The position numbers and the translations under genes were made by a program. Under the pieces are notes generated by a model, which was not told the origin of the DNA, did no database searches, and saw only the letters and a program-made list of their open reading frames with translations. Shown piece after piece: positions 35,030 through 46,228 of a DNA stretch of 64,000 nt. Origin of the DNA: Artemisia argyi (lineage: Eukaryota > Streptophyta > Magnoliopsida > Asterales > Asteraceae); contig CM060706.1 in the NCBI GenBank assembly GCA_030686995.1, forward strand, positions 138,967,005 to 139,031,004, read 5' to 3'. Within the stretch, counting starts at the first letter, position 1. Every line of letters starts with the position of its first letter.

Positions 35030-35665
35030 AATTTGTCAATTAACTGGCGCAGTTGGACACACTCGTTGGTGGTGTGGCCCTTTTGTCCATGGTATTCGCA
35101 GTATCCATTTCCTATGCGCCGATCCTATGGGGTGCGCATTGGTGGAGGTTTCGGGAAGTTTGCACCTTTTGTCACAAATATCTCCCTTGGGGTCTTCGTG
35201 AGTGGAGTGTATTTGTCGTTATCTCTTCCGCTCCCCTGACTGCGATAGTTCTTGCTACAGTTGCTACTCTGGTCATTGGATTGTCTCCTGGGCTATTCTT
35301 GTGACCTATAATTTGAGTAACGTTTTTTGCTATCCGCAGCAGCTGCTTCTCCTTGGATAAAAGACCTGGTGTGCTTCATCAGTTCATCAAAGGTTTGGGG
35401 AACCTTAACATTCAATCTCCTAATGAGCTCTGGATTATTGATCCCATTCATGAACCCTCGGATCTTTAGCACTTCAGGACACGCCTTGACGTGTATACAT
35501 TCATCCTTAAAGCATTCCACATAAGCGCTTGTGGATTCCCCTTGGCGTTGTTTTACTCTGGCCAGTTCAACAGGGTTCTTGGCGCACTTCTTTCTTTGAG
35601 TGAAGTTCAAACGGAATGCTTTCCGCAACTCTTCAAACCCGTTTATGCTTCTTCGTGGAAGCTTG
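35030..35665 (-). pseudogene. gag: Tat element gag, 3' part (after the Athila insertion)
   Basis: Continues the Retrotrans_gag domain (FEELRKAFRLNFTQRKKC, then KVPQTFDELMKHTRSF). It then passes a CEYHGQKGHTTNEC zinc-knuckle-like motif near 35,070 and runs into the protease region. In-frame TAG codons stand at 35293-35295 and 35125-35127. Its first codons join those at 49,737 if Athila and one copy of GCTTG are ignored, so the insertion did not change the gag frame beyond the duplication. Confidence 0.88.
35661..35665. repeat. Left target-site duplication of the Athila element (GCTTG)
   Basis: GCTTG immediately precedes the left LTR and is repeated exactly at 49732-49736 after the right LTR. 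Confidence 0.95.
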
Positions 35666-38600
35666 TGATTGAAGCTAAACCACCAACTTAAATTGACCAA
35701 GGAATTGTCAACAAAGTCAAATAGCCTAGATCAATGCTTCGGGTAATATAAGGTATCACCGGGTCGTTAAATCCCGTTGAGGAGTGAATTGTAACTTTAG
35801 CATGCTTTGTGATCGGGTGTTTATTCACAGAAAGGGTTTGTTGTGAGAATTATTTGGAGATTATTAACAGAAATAGCTTAGGAAAGCTATGTGAATGATT
35901 ACGGGAATTGAGGTTCAGAAGAAATCACTTTAAAACTTAAAAACAGTACGTTTGCTGAAAACGCGAACAAACGTACGAGGAATAAAAGTGAACGAAGTGA
36001 TCTGAGAAGGCTACTGGTATGAAAATTAACTTTTTACAAACCCAATGATGAGAGAAAATTTTTGGAAATTTAAAATTAATTTTTACACTAATTTTATCAT
36101 TACTATTAATTAAATACTAATTTTTTTAATTATTTTTAATTAACTAAATTAACCTAAATTAAAAATAAATATGAAATTAACTTGGAAAAATAAAAATTAA
36201 ACTTAGAAAAATCTAAAATACTATAAAACTAATTTTAGAAATGAAAATGTATTTTTAAGACTATTTAATTAATTATTACTAATTATTAACTAATTATTAA
36301 TTATTTTTAATTATTTAAATTAACCTAAATTCTAATTAATTATTAAAATACACTAGAAAATTAAAAATAAAATTTGGAAAAATAAAAAATAACTAAAAAC
36401 TAATTTTAGAATTTAATTTATATTTTTCTGATTTTCTAATTAATTATTACTAATTATTAACTATTTAATAATTACTAGAAACTATTTTAAATTAAGAAAA
36501 ATACTAAATGATGCAAGAAAAATCTGAAAAAATTACAAAAATTATTTTTACACACCAGAAGCCTAGGAAAATTATAAAAATAAGAATTGCTTATTAATAA
36601 GCTGAAGAATAAGCCAATTGGCTTAAATAGAAGCTATCACTTCTATTAAGTTGGGCTTATTTGGGATTTTCTTTTTCCAACCTGCGTATTATAAGTTTTT
36701 AAGTAACTTTTGTGAAGTGGGTTTGACTGTGGTCAAGGAAATAAGCACTTCAAGTGCTTAAACCCTTGACAGTTGACTTTCCTTGACCAAGAGTGGAAAT
36801 AAGCTCAAATGAGCTAATGTAGGGTCCACTTTGGTAAAAACTGATGCAAGCAAGTACAATGAACAAGTTTAAACAGATATCACACAAATAAGCTGATTAA
36901 ATAAGCTAAAACACCACAATAAGCTGTTTGCTTATTTGGTTCTGAGCCAGAAAAAGGGACAGACTTTGGGTGCAAATCTAGGTGGGGTCCACAAGTCTAG
37001 AGGTCAAACAAAAGGTCAATACTACTTCCCTGTTAGGAGGGGGGTTGTATGAAACCAAAATGGGTCAAGGGGACCCAATGGATTAGTCACAATGAGCCAC
37101 CAAAGGTGTGGTGATGGCTGAGTGGTCTGTGCACAAGGCAAATAGCTTGCCCTGCAGGTTAGTTCAAAGGGTATTTTGGTCCACACAAAAAAATCACAAA
37201 AATATAAAAACTATGAAATTCATAAGTTCTACTGATAGAGTTAACACCCAAGAAGTTTCAGACCTCAAAACACAACACAAAATTCTATAAAAATCTTGCC
37301 ATTTTTGCAAAAATATGAACTATGCACTTTTAACTTTTTAGTAAAACTTGAGTTTTTGACTTTTGTGAATTTTAGATGATCATTACTGGTTGAGAGCTGT
37401 ATAACAAGTAATATTACAACTAAGTTAGGCTAAAGTGACTAATTATGAACCAGTTTAATGAATTTATGACTAACAATACCCTCACAGTTAACTGTGAGGG
37501 TGAAATGAGTATGATTTTGACTTTGGTTGAATTTGTAAGCAATAAAATTGTTCCCCTGACCTTGTATCTACGCAAGCAATAAACTGAAACACAGAGCTGT
37601 GTAAATAAACAAGTAGAGTAGCACAAACAGACTTCAACCAAACACTCCTTTAAAAACAGTTATTGATGAAAATAAGGTTCAATCAAGTGCACAACACAAC
37701 CTACTGATTACAACTACTTTTATAACTAATAATTAACTAAGATAAGCAAAGATAAACTACTAATACTACTTGTTGCTAAGAAAATGAAGTTTGTGCTTAC
37801 AAAGCCTTCCAAGCTAGGCTGCCAAGGACCAAAGAACCAAATCAACCATCCTAATGACCTCCCATGAGGTCCCTAACCCACTGCCATCCACAATAAACAG
37901 TGCTCCTTGCTTTCTTCTTCCCTTTCACCAACTTTTTATTTTATTTTTATTTTTTTGTTATTTTTGCTATTTTTCTTAAACTGAGATAGAAACCTTTCAC
38001 AACTTGAAAACTTATGTAAAACAGATGCAAGATGGATTATATGAGTAGACAAACAACTATATATCAATAAGAAACTTGGAACAATGCTTTGAAATTTCTA
38101 AATTAACTTGAAAAATTGTAAAAGAGAATAAACTTAAAACTGATGCTTCATTAACTTAAAAACAGATTACATAATTATAATTAGATACTACAATGACTTA
38201 GACTAAAAACTACACACACTAAAAGGCTCAAGTGAGCTACATATATATGAATGACATAAAATTAAAGCCTAAGTCTCCCACATGGCTCCTTTTTGAATTC
38301 TGATAGTCCCAATCTCTTTTTGTTGACCCCTTGACCAAATCCTCACCATTTAATTGCATCTTGATCAATCCTAGCCATTGATTGCCATTTTGGCGCCAAA
38401 ACTTATACGGGGCTATATGAGTGGAATTGGTGGGGGTTGTTGTGGGGATTTATTGTGGTGGGAAAATTTGGTGAAGAGTATTAATTGTGGGGGGGGGGGG
38501 GGACTGGTGAAAAAGGTGAGAGGAGGGGGGAAAGGTTTCCCTGGTTTTGTGGGATACGGTTAGGAGGTTGGGGGTGAGTCAAAGGGTCGTTTGACCGGAG

Positions 38601-39205
38601 GGATTTTATATTTAAAAAGGGAAACGGGCTAAGGGTTTGGGCCTGGGTAATGGAATTGGATTGGGGTTTGGTTTTGGGTTTTGATTAAATAAGGGTCCGG
38701 TTGGTATTTTAGTGAAACAAGGACCATTTTTGCAATTTCCCCAAACATGAGGGATTTAAAGTGTAACTTTTCCACATTATACCAAGGACCAAATTTGTAA
38801 TTTTCCAAACAAACCAAGAACCAATTTTGCCATTTTTTATTTTCAAAATTCCCAGGGACCTATTTTGCCATTTTTGAAAACTCAGGGACTAAACATGTAA
38901 TTTTGGAAAGTTTATGACCCAAGTGTAATTTTTATGATTTTTGACTTTTTAAAACCTTGGGTTGACTTTTCCTTTCAAAATAAATGCATAGGGACTAAAA
39001 TTGACAAGTTTTGAAACTTGGGGGACTGAAACTGCCAATATTGCAAACTTTGTACGTTTTTTCTTTGTTTTTGCTCATTTTGCATTTAAAACACATAAAA
39101 CACAATCCCTGGGATAATTTAAGTATTTTGATATCTTTTTGATTGTTTTTGTATGTTTTGGCAGTTTAAATACGACAAAAATGATGAGTGTTTGAGCACT
39201 CATCA
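35666..39205 (-). repeat. Athila 3' LTR (3,540 bp)
   Basis: TGATTGAAGC to CACTCATCA on the plus strand. It has an AT-rich part (36.0-36.6 kb), a 12-bp-plus poly-G run near 38,491 and recurrent AGGGACTAAA/TTTGCCATTTTT motifs near the end. It is longer than its partner by one unit of about 38 bp near 38,831-38,868, lying between two ATTTTGCCATTTTT repeats. Small frames (for example 37108-37290) recur in the other LTR and are not genes. Confidence 0.95.
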
Positions 39206-40089
39206 ATCCCCCACACTAAACTATTGCTAGTCCCTAGCAATCTTTTTGGAAAACTTGATGGATTTTAAACTCTTTATCAAAAGCCATCACTTCTGGAGTA
39301 GCCAGGTGTAAGAACTGTGGCACACCTGATAACTGTGTGATTTTGAGCAAACCACCGGCTTTCAACGGATTTGTTTAGTCTTTACCAAGAGCCGTTTGCT
39401 CCTGGACTAGCCAACTCTTGATGGACAACGTCAACATCTTGGTGAGCTGATTACCAATTATGGATTTTCCACGGCCTTTACCACAAGCCATAATCTTGTG
39501 GGCTAACCAACTCATTCGCTTTATGGGATATGGGGAGTTGAGGAACCATACAATTTTGGGTAAATTGCAAGCCGTAAACGGATTTGATTTATCTTTACCA
39601 AGAGCCGTTTGCTCCTGGATTAGCTAATCCCTTTGTCGGTTAGACCTGGCGGACTGATTACCACAAAAATTTTGAAATAAAGTGAAAAAAATTTTGAAAA
39701 TTTTGGCAAAAAACGGGTGTACTAGAAGATATTTTGATAAAATTCGCTAGAATTTCCCCCCACACTTAGAAATGAATATTGTCCTCAATATTCAAAGTCC
39801 CGGCTATTATGCCGACTCTTTGAACGTAAAAAGCCAAGATTCGAATCTAACTGTGGAAATACCAAATTTCACTTTATTTCTATATATACACATCATCATC
39901 ATTTTTTTTTTTTTTTTTTTTTTTTTTTTGAAACTTTATATACATATATACATTTTTCAAACAGCGGGGGGTTGGCCATTCCCCCACACTAGGTGGTAGA
40001 AACTAGAAAGAATCAGAGATACGGGTGAAAACCCGTATTGTGCTATTGTTTTTGTTCATCGAGTCGCTAGCTTGACTCGATCCCCGAAT
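39206..40089 (-). other. Athila region between integrase and 3' LTR
   Basis: Non-coding. It holds the purine-rich tract beside the LTR. Diverged repeats of an approximately 60-bp unit (ACGGATTTG, TTTACCAAGAGCCGTTTGCT, CCTGGA-TAGC) occur at about 39,365-39,415 and 39,575-39,630, with a weaker one near 39,470. A 29-bp T run lies near 39,903. Some Athila members carry an env-like gene here; none is visible. Confidence 0.65.
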
Positions 40090-42654
40090 TCAATTGTCCT
40101 TGGGGAAAGTTTGGAGATCCGGGACAACCATGGATGGTATGTCCTCTCCAAAGTAGTGCTTTAAACGATGTCCATTCACTTTGAAATTAGGACCGTCATT
40201 TTGAGATAATTCGACGGTACCATAAGGATAAACCTTAGCGATAGTGAATGGACTAGTCCATCGGGTTTTGAGCTTTCCCGAGAAGATCTTGAGTCTAGAG
40301 TTGAAAAGAAGGACTCGATCACCAACGTTAAAAACGCGGTTTTTGATTTTTGAGTCATGAATCTTCTTTGTCTTTTCTTTATAGATCAAAGAGTTCTCGT
40401 AAGCTTGATCACGAAGTTCGTTTAATTCGTTTAGTTGAACTTTTTTATGATCACCCGCCGTTTTGAGGTCAAAATTGGCATGCTTGAGAGCCCAGTAGGC
40501 TTTATGCTCAAGCTCGATCGGAAGATGGCACGCTTTCCCGTACACAAGTTTATACGGCGTACACCCAATGGGTGTTTTGTAAGCCGTACGGAAAGCCCAA
40601 AGTGCATCATCTAATTTGTCCGACCACGATGCACGATTCTCACCTACAGTTCTTTCCAATATTCTTTTAATGCCCCGATTGGAAACCTCGACTTGTCCAC
40701 TTGTTTGAGGGTGGTACGCAGTAGAAAGACGGTGAGTCACACCGTACTTTTGCATGACTTTGTCAAATTTTTCATTACAGAAGTGCATACCACGATCACT
40801 AATAATAGCACGTGGTGTTCCGAATCGGGCAAAAAGAGCTTTTAAAAATTTCACAACTACTCGGGCATCATTTGTGGGTAAAGCTTTCGCTTCAACCCAT
40901 TTTGACAAGTAGTCAACTGCCACGAGTATGTATTTGTTTCCGTGAGAGGATGGAAATGGCCCCATAAAGTCGATGCCCCAGATATCAAAAATTTCACAAA
41001 CTTGAATTGCATTCTGAGGCATTTCATTCTTTTGTGAAATATTCCCGTGACGTTGACAAGCGTCACAGGACTTGACCAATTCTTGGGCATCCTTGTAGAT
41101 CGAGGGCCAATAAAAGCCGGAATCAAACACCTTTTTGGCGGTGTAGTTGGGATTGTGGTGGCCCCCCGTGGGACGAGCATGGCAAGCCTTTAAGATTTCA
41201 GCGGCTTCCTGACCATACACACACCGCCGGATGACTTGATCCGCGCATATTTTGAACAAGTAGGGGTCGTCCCAAAAGTAATGTTTTACATCTTTGAAAA
41301 TTTTATTTTTTTGTTGGGACAACATCCCTTTCACAATAAAGTTACCCGCAAGATAGTTTGCAAAGTCGGAAAACCATGGGGTAATCGAGTCTCCACGAAA
41401 TGAAACCGCATTGAGGGTTTCGAGAGGAAATGTTTCATTTATTTCCTTTTTCTCGAAAGCATCTTGGTGAGGGTTTTCAAGACGGGAGAGATGATCAGCA
41501 GCTAGGTTCTCAGCTCATTTTTTATCACGAATTATGATATCAAATTCCTGAAGGAGGAGAACCCAACGGAGGAGTCTCGGCTTTGCATCTTGTTTTGCAA
41601 AGAGATACTTCAAAGCCGAGTGATCCGTATACACTATGCTTTTAGTCAGAATCAAGTATGGCCGGAATTTTTCAAAAGCATACACCACAGCTAATAATTC
41701 TTTTTCAGTGGTGGTGTAATGACTTTGAGCCTCGGTCATAGTCTTACTAGCATAGTGTATAGGCTGAAAATGTTTTGTTTTGCATTGCCCCAAGACTGCC
41801 CCTATAGCATAATCACTAGCATCACACATGAGCTCGAAGGGCAAGTCCCAATCGGGGGCAACAAGAATCGGTGCCTCGGTCAGCCTTTTCTTTAATGTTT
41901 CAAAGGCTTCGATGCACTCAGGGGAGAAGATAAAAGGAGCATCCTTCTCGAGGAGATGGGTCATAGGCCGGGCGATTTTAGAAAAATCTTGAATAAACCT
42001 ACGATAGAAACCGGCGTGACCCAAAAAGCTCCTAACACCTTTCACAGTTGTGGGATGAGGCAATTTTGCAATGACGTCCACTTTGGCTCTGTCAACCTCA
42101 ATCCCGTTCTTTGAAATGTTATGGCCGAGGACAATGCCCTCTTTGACCATAAAGTGACTCTTCTCCCAATTTAGACATAACTTTGTGTCTTCACAATGTT
42201 TTAGCATGCTGTCTAAATGGGAGAGACATGATTGGAACGAATCCCCAATGACCGAAAAATCGTCCATAAAGACCTCCATAGTTTTCCCGATCATGTCAGA
42301 AAAAATGGCCATCATACATCTTTGAAACGTGCCCGGAGTATTACATAGGCCAAATGGCATACGTTTATATGCAAAAGTTCCATAGGGGCACGTAAAAGTG
42401 GTCTTTTCTTGGTCTTGCGGGTCAGTGGGAATCTGAAAGTAACCCGAGAAACCATCGAGGAAGCAATAGTACTCATTCCCCGCTAATCTCTCGAGCATCT
42501 GATCCATAAAGGGTAGAGGAAAATGATCCTTACGGGTGACGTCATTTAACTTACGATAGTCAATGCAGACACGCCACCCCGTAACCAAACGAGTTGGAAT
42601 TAACTCATTCTCCTCATTTGTGACAACGGTAATGCCACCCTTTTTTTGGAACAC
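40090..42654 (-). pseudogene. pol: Athila RT, RNase H and integrase (inactivated)
   Basis: 42654-41515: reverse transcriptase with [36 protein letters not shown] and [10 protein letters not shown], then RNase H with [16 protein letters not shown] and [15 protein letters not shown] at 41515-41517 separates it from the integrase in the same frame: the zinc finger [10 protein letters not shown]...SCDACQRHG, catalytic Asp in WGIDFMGPF and [14 protein letters not shown], then a C-terminal domain ending at 40090. The 5' join to gag-protease is shifted by one extra G or A in the homopolymer AAAAAAAGGG near 42,640. It makes no intact enzyme as it stands. Confidence 0.93.
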
Positions 42655-45600
42655 AATGAATTGGGCTGACCCAAGGACTGTCTGAGATAGGGTAAATCAA
42701 TCCGGCATCAAGAAGTTTTAAAACCTCTTGTTTGGTAACCTCGTGAATTTTTGGATTTACCCTTCTTTGTTGTTGGACTGCAGGTTTGAAGTCGTCCTCC
42801 ATTAAAATCTTGTGAGTACAAAACTCAGGGTCGATGCCCTTGATGTCGGAGAGTCGCCAAGCAATTGCTTGTTTATGAGACTTCAAAACCTTTATAAGAG
42901 CAGCCTTTTCCTCATCACTTAAGTCTTTAGCAATTATGACGGGTAATTTATCATCACCCTCCAGAAATGCATATTCAAGATGAGGCGGCAAGTCCTTAAG
43001 TTCAACCTCGGGGAAGTCATCAGTTTTCTCAACATTTTTGACTTCCTCCTTATGAAGTGTTTGTGGTAGAACAGGAAGATGAGAGGGATCTTCGTTTAAC
43101 AATTTTTCAAGTATGAGAATATCCCTCTCGAGGTCGATCTCTTGGTTATCGATTCCATCAGGAATCGAGTCACTTTTGAGAAACGCCTCCATTTCTTCTA
43201 AGATGAAGTCACTTCCCTCAAACGGAGTGAGGGAAGGAGAAGAATTGGCAATAATGGGGTGAGAAAATGGAGTGAATTTTTCACTCGGAGAATCATCGAC
43301 AAAACCTAAAACCTCTTGAGCGTACTCCTCAGACGCAACATCAATGACATCAATTTGGTTAACCGATTCGGCGTCATAATTAGAGGAGTACCTCGAAGTT
43401 TGATCGAGGTTAAACGTTACTGCTTCATTACCAACACGAAGAGTTATTTCCTCTTCGTGTACATCAATTAACGCACGACCCGTCCTTAAGAATCCTTTTC
43501 CAAGAATGAGAGGAACTCGTGGGTCAGCGTCGAAATCAACAATCACAAAATCCGCCGGAAAGTGGAAATTTCCCACCTTTACAAATACATCCTCGGCAAT
43601 GCCGAGGGGACTAGATGTTGAGCGGTCTGCAAGTTCGAGAATCATGCAGGTGGTGGTGAGTTCTGGAAGAGAGAGCTTTTTCCATATTGAATAAGGCATT
43701 AAGTTGATGCTTGCACCTAGATCGGCCAAGGCGAAGCACTCAACCATTCCGGGAAAAACACATGGAATGAGAAATTTTCCCGGATCTCCTAGCTTCTCGG
43801 GAAGCTGTTTCAAAAGAACTGTTGAGCAGTTTTCATTGAGCGGAGTTCGAGCCATCTCGAATAGTTTCTCTTTATTGTTCAACAGATTTTTGATTGTCGA
43901 TGTGAATTTAGGCATCAACAGGAGAGCATCCGCGAAACTGATATCAAAATGAATATCTCGGAAGATTTGAAAAAACTTTTCCATTTGATGATTTGCTTTT
44001 TCGCGGAGCTTCTGGTCTTGTAACCTAGATGGATATGGTAGTGAAGGTTTGGATTTAGGGTTTTCTCCAGGAGTTGTTGGTGGTTCAAAGACAACTCCTG
44101 GTTTTGGAATGGTTTTTGGTACATCCTAAGGATGGACGTGTGCGGTACTTCGTGGGCTAGTAATTTGCACCTTGTCCGTTGTCTCCTCAGGCTCACGCTC
44201 CACTACCTTAGGAAGAGAAGAAGAGGTAGTAGGGGCCGTGGGTCCATCATATGCAACACCGCTTCGGGTAGTGATCGCCTTAACATCGCCCCTCGGGTTA
44301 GCGATCGTATTGCTCGGAAGTTTTCCTGAGCCCGAGGGTTGATCATTTAAAGACTTCTTGATGTCTGCGATCTGAGTCATTATCACTTTATTCATCTCCT
44401 CCTGAGATTTCATGAATTGTTTCATCAACTCATCATTTGATGGGCCGGTTGGAACAATTACTCGAGTTGGGTTAGGAGGAGCTGGATTAGGGAAGTGCTG
44501 AGTAGTCGGAGTGATGGCTTGATTTTGATTAGGAAAATTCTGGCCCCGGTTGTTTTGATGGGAACCGTGGTTTTGGAAGTTTCCCTGATGTTGGTTGCCA
44601 TATCCATGAGAGTTGTTTCCCCGAAAGTTGTTTTGACCTTGGTTTCGATTATAGTTTCCTTGATGTTGGAAACCTTGGTTTTGGTTTTGATGGAAACCCT
44701 GGTTTTGGTTTTGATTGACATTTCCCAAATTTTGGTAACCTTGGTTTGTTCAATTCTGATTTTGATTCTGGTTACGGTTGTTTTGGACATTATTGTTTTG
44801 ATGGAAACCGGGTGGTCCAAGGAAATTGTTAGAACGATAGCTTAGAAGATTGAGGTCCCCTTGCGGTTGGTAGCCATTACCTCCCGAGTTATAGGACCCT
44901 TGAATAGCATGTACGTTCTCTTGAGTGTAACCACCGGTGGTTGGACACTCGAAGTAGGGATGTGGACCTCCACAAGTTTCGCAACTTTGATTGACAGCTT
45001 TGGCTTGTTGGTTTTGAACTTGTTGATTTTGCATAGTTTGGTTCATTCTCAACACAGCCATAGAGATATCATCCATCCTTTTAGCGAGAATTGCTATTTC
45101 AGAGGATGAGGATGCTGAAGTGGCAGACTTACATGACTCTTCCCTCTCGGCTGAGGAATCCCAGAAATTATGGTGGGCAGTCATGTTCTCAATGAGGTCG
45201 TAGCACTCTTCGGGATGCCTTTTCGTAAAGGTCCCTCCAGCAGCAGCATTGAGGATGTCTCGGTGTCTCAAGGTCAAACCATTATAGAAGGTATCTATAA
45301 TGGTGACTTGTAACATATTATGGTTGGGACACCGATCAATCGCAAGCTTATAGCGTTCCCAAGCTTCGAATAAAGATTCGTTGGGAAGCTGACGAAAGTT
45401 GCTAATGTCATTACGCAACTTGGTAACCATGGATGGTGGAAAATATTTAGCTAAAAATTTAGTGACCATCTCATCGAAAGTGTGGATCGAATTTTTCGGA
45501 AGTCGATCAAACCATGCAGTGGCATGATGTGTTAGAGAATAGAGAAAGAGAGATCGATGAAGGGCATCATCGGAGACACCATGCTGTTTCATGTTTTGGG

Positions 45601-45841
45601 TGACGGTAAGGAATTTATCAAGATGCTTGTTTGCATCGTCACCCGGTAAATCGTGAAATTGGCATGAATTCTGGACTTGTTGTATCATATGATGTTTAAG
45701 TCCAAAATCAGTGGCCGCAATATTAAGAGGGGCAATGGGTCCTCCCCTCCCTTGCATTGTGGGTTGACACAACTCCTCCATTGTTCGGAGATCAGGAGCT
45801 GCATCATCTTTGGGTGGTTCTTGGTTGTCGTTTCCGTCCAT
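42614..45841 (-). pseudogene. gag: Athila gag and protease (inactivated)
   Basis: One reading frame from ATG 45841 to 42614. It has the Athila gag core (45.7-45.2 kb, e.g. HATAWFDRLPKNSIHTFDEM), a zinc-knuckle-like CETCGGPHPYFEC near 44,970, an Asn/Gln/Gly-rich low-complexity stretch (44.8-44.5 kb), and the protease with CFALADLGASINLMPYSIWK near 43,700. TGA at 44750-44752 and TAG at 44126-44128 interrupt it. The last residues run into the frameshift before RT. Gag forms the virus-like particle shell and protease cuts the polyprotein in active relatives. Confidence 0.92.
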
Positions 45842-46205
45842 TTCCGGAACTGGATCCTCAACAATAGGACGTAACTCAGTTACGTTTCTTAGTTGATGAT
45901 TTCATTTCGTTTGTGAACGAGTGCGTATGCACTAGGGATAAAAACTTTTTGGACAATATTTTTGTTATCGTCCCGTAATCTAGAATCGTTTCTCCTTAAG
46001 AATCACCTTAAACATAAACCGAATCAGAAAACGTTACGAAATGTTTTTGTTGTTATTAATTTTTTTTGGTGTTTTAACACTTTAGGAAAAGTGTTAATGA
46101 CTTTTTGTGTTTTGATTTTGAAAATATACACAAGTGGTGGTATTTGTACAGTGAGTGAGGTGAGATAACACTAATCTCGAAAGACGCTGCAGAAACGCGC
46201 ACACC

Positions 46206-46223
46206 TCCCCGGCAGCGGCGCCA
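46206..46223 (-). promoter_or_regulatory. Athila primer-binding site (tRNA-Asp type)
   Basis: TGGCGCCGCTGCCGGGGA on the minus strand, five bases inside the 5' LTR border. One mismatch to the tRNA-Asp 3' end complement. Confidence 0.85.
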
Positions 46224-46228
46224 AAAAT

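Noticed and set aside
31368..35691. Several plus-strand frames over the Tat pol and gag
   Set aside because: They are shadows of the minus-strand polyprotein. Unlike 27,776-30,422 they have no splice structure, promoter or family signature.
37108..37641. Small frames repeated at 47671-48205
   Set aside because: They lie in the two Athila LTRs and recur because the LTRs are copies, not because they are genes.
40090..46228. A functional Athila polyprotein
   Set aside because: Three in-frame stops and one frameshift separate gag, protease, RT and integrase.
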